A stretch of DNA of 41,806 nt from Candidatus Uhrbacteria bacterium. Lineage in GTDB: Bacteria; Patescibacteriota; Patescibacteriia; UBA9934. The stretch covers positions 75,896-117,701 of the forward strand of contig JABJOE010000002.1 in assembly GCA_018664485.1 (NCBI GenBank), in the 5' to 3' direction. How positions within the stretch are numbered: position 1 is the stretch's first letter; each line of letters starts with the position of its first letter. Positions 39,269 to 41,806 of the stretch are shown piece after piece. The notes beneath the pieces are model-generated. The model did no database searches, was not told where the DNA came from, and saw only the letters and a program-made list of their open reading frames with translations. Position numbers and translations under genes: made by a program.

Positions 39269-39480
39269 ACGAGGGTACTTTTTTGATCTTGTCGTGTTGA
39301 GTTTAGTATGCCGGTGGACTATGTCCGACCTTTAAGTCCTAAATCAGTTCAACGGCTCAGCTTCCTTTTTGTTTTATGAGGCGGGCTGCCTCGAGCTTGC
39401 GTGACTCCCTTTCTGCACTGGGGAGCATATCTTGTATATCAAGATGATTGCGTTTTGTATAATGGCTGGCTCTATTTATA

Positions 39481-39509
39481 TTGACTTATTTGCTGAAAAA
39501 CGCTAGTCT
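39481..39509 (+). promoter_or_regulatory. Promoter of the 90-aa gene
   Basis: TTGACT (39481-39486), 17-base spacer, TAGTCT (39504-39509). Leader about 30 bases, ending in GGAGG before ATG 39550. The preceding 210 bases (39270-39480) hold no recognisable gene. Confidence 0.7.
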
Positions 39510-39549
39510 GTAGTGTCGCTTTGCGGCAGCTAACCTTCTGGAGGACCTT

Positions 39550-39822
39550 ATGGTTCGCAGTTTTATCAGACTGTTCGTTCTCAGTGCTCAGGCATCTCTT
39601 CATGCGCGACGTAGGTCCGCTCCACCTACTTTCAAGGATCGCTGCGACGAGATGCATCGCATGATTCACAACACAACACTTTCGGACGAGGACCTAAAAG
39701 AGAAGTTACGCAAACTGATCGATGACGGGGGTGGCTCGGACCACTTTCACTACATGGCGATGGTTCTGACGGATCTAGGGTGCAAAAGACCTGGTCTGGC
39801 AGCTATCGCAAGTCAGCTATGA
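39550..39822 (+). CDS. Small basic protein of unknown function, 90 aa
   Basis: Not recognised. The first 27 residues are hydrophobic then Arg-rich (LFVLSAQASLHARRRSAP), the rest helical with CDEMHRMIHNTTLSDEDLKEKLRKLIDDGG. Cys at 36 and 78. GGAGG lies five bases before ATG, and promoter and terminator frame it closely, so expression is likely. It stands alone between arfB and the 23S rRNA promoter. Confidence 0.65.
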   Translation: MVRSFIRLFVLSAQASLHARRRSAPPTFKDRCDEMHRMIHNTTLSDEDLKEKLRKLIDDGGGSDHFHYMAMVLTDLGCKRPGLAAIASQL

Positions 39823-39867
39823 CACTATCTCGTAGACTCACCTTCTGGGGGGTCTATAGTGCTTTTG
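39823..39867 (+). terminator. Terminator of the 90-aa gene
   Basis: CACTAT/ATAGTG outer stem (39823-39828/39856-39861) with AGAC/GTCT inside, followed by CTTTTG. It begins directly at the stop codon. Confidence 0.6.
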
Positions 39868-39928
39868 GGCTAAAATAAGCCAAATAAAATCTAAATAAAT
39901 ACTGTACACAATCTGGGCGTATATATCC

Positions 39929-39957
39929 TTGACATATATCCTAGTTTTCTATACAAT
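39929..39957 (+). promoter_or_regulatory. Promoter of the 23S rRNA gene
   Basis: TTGACA (39929-39934), 17-base spacer, TACAAT (39952-39957). A near-perfect consensus, 540 bases before the 23S 5' end. Confidence 0.85.
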
Positions 39958-39963
39958 CTCCGC

Positions 39964-40498
39964 ACAATCTACACATTGCGTACTCACCTTGTTCCGAACC
40001 CCCAAACGCCAAAGTGGCATCGGAACTTCAGGGAGTGGTGTTCGGGACACTTCTAGCAGTGATTATAGAATCGTTGACGAGACATTACCCAAATGTTTCA
40101 AACGATAGGTCTATGTCAAATACTGCAGCAATGAATTATGTGAGTATGCGTGATCCTTTTTGATCTCGCTGCCCTTTAAGGGCGATACAGCGAGAATTTT
40201 GTTTTCAGAGGAAACTCTGATTCAGAGATCGAGAGCTTATCTAGATAAGACCTTCTCTCTGAACCTTAACAACGAAGATGTTGGGCCTGTGCACTGGATG
40301 TGACAGACAAGCTCAGAGTCGAAAGACCAGTCTTCTACATACGCGTCTAAACGAATTTATCTTAAGCGCCGTAGTAAGCGTAGAGATTTTGTCATTGTGA
40401 CTTAGTCTTGTCCGATAAGATAAATTCAAAAACAAAACAAAAAACAAGCTACTGATTGTTACGTTCACGTCTGCCAACAGGCGTTGGACATTAACAGT
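39964..40498 (+). other. Pre-23S leader
   Basis: Transcribed leader without a coding frame. It contains CTCGCTG.CCCTTTAAGGG.CAGCGAG and an inverted repeat GAATTTATCTTA (40353-40364)/TAAGATAAATTC (40416-40427), likely part of a processing stem. No tRNA gene and no 16S gene is present. Confidence 0.6.

Positions 40499-41806
<1,308 letters not shown>

Overview
The window reads as a chromosomal segment of a small-genome bacterium, most likely a member of the Candidate Phyla Radiation (Patescibacteria, Parcubacteria-like). The main reasons are an array of six small pilin-like proteins of the TrbC/VirB2-like T4SS pilin type that is common in that group, lamin-tail-domain surface proteins, a very limited metabolic repertoire, and a 23S rRNA gene with its own promoter and no 16S gene in front of it. 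UGA is used as a normal stop (for example at the end of galU), so this is not one of the lineages that recodes UGA. The phylum is an inference, not proven here.

Layout. 1-1.2 kb: end of an unknown gene and a SIS-domain sugar-phosphate isomerase. 1.3-4.8 kb: a large membrane protein and a divergently transcribed pair of secreted proteins, none recognised. 5.2-8.1 kb: six pilin-like genes on the minus strand. 8.1-11.3 kb: solute-binding lipoprotein, galU, a small Cys/His protein and a ParB-like protein. 11.4-14.6 kb: an unknown gene, an O-antigen-ligase-like protein and a flippase. 14.9-17.9 kb: SpoIID-domain protein and D,D-carboxypeptidase. 17.9-18.6 kb: a stretch with no convincing gene that holds two promoter-to-terminator units on the minus strand, candidate small RNAs. 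18.6-20.4 kb: ruvB with two membrane-protein genes. 20.6-23.4 kb: unknown gene, tRNA-Leu(UAA), FHA-domain protein, RppH-like Nudix hydrolase, membrane-anchored unknown, tRNA-Gly(GCC). 23.5-27.3 kb: acidic helical protein, small protein, two-LTD surface protein, tRNA-Leu(UAG) with a repeat-rich tail. 27.9-34.1 kb: unknowns plus a tandem pair of degenerate Nudix proteins with an alpha/beta hydrolase, and ribE-ribH. 34.3-39.2 kb: aspartoacylase-family protein, Gfo/Idh/MocA oxidoreductase, GT81-like glycosyltransferase, NahK-like kinase, ArfB. 39.5-41.8 kb: small unknown gene and the 5' part of 23S rRNA.

The recognisable genes serve envelope building (GalU, flippase, O-antigen ligase, glycosyltransferase, sugar isomerase, SpoIID, carboxypeptidase), surface display (pilins, LTD protein), RNA and translation quality control (RppH, ArfB), DNA recombination (RuvB) and the last two steps of riboflavin synthesis.

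Two classes of gene seem to be interleaved. Conserved genes mostly lack a Shine-Dalgarno sequence, and many have a -10 hexamer only 6-12 bases before ATG, which suggests leaderless mRNAs. About a dozen unrecognised or divergent genes stand alone, are more GC-rich by eye, usually carry a clear Shine-Dalgarno sequence, often have a consensus -35/-10 promoter, and usually end in a GC-rich hairpin. Three share a very similar promoter, and four minus-strand ones share GTGCAT just after the terminator hairpin. This interleaved set and the two candidate RNAs are the least explained parts of the window.
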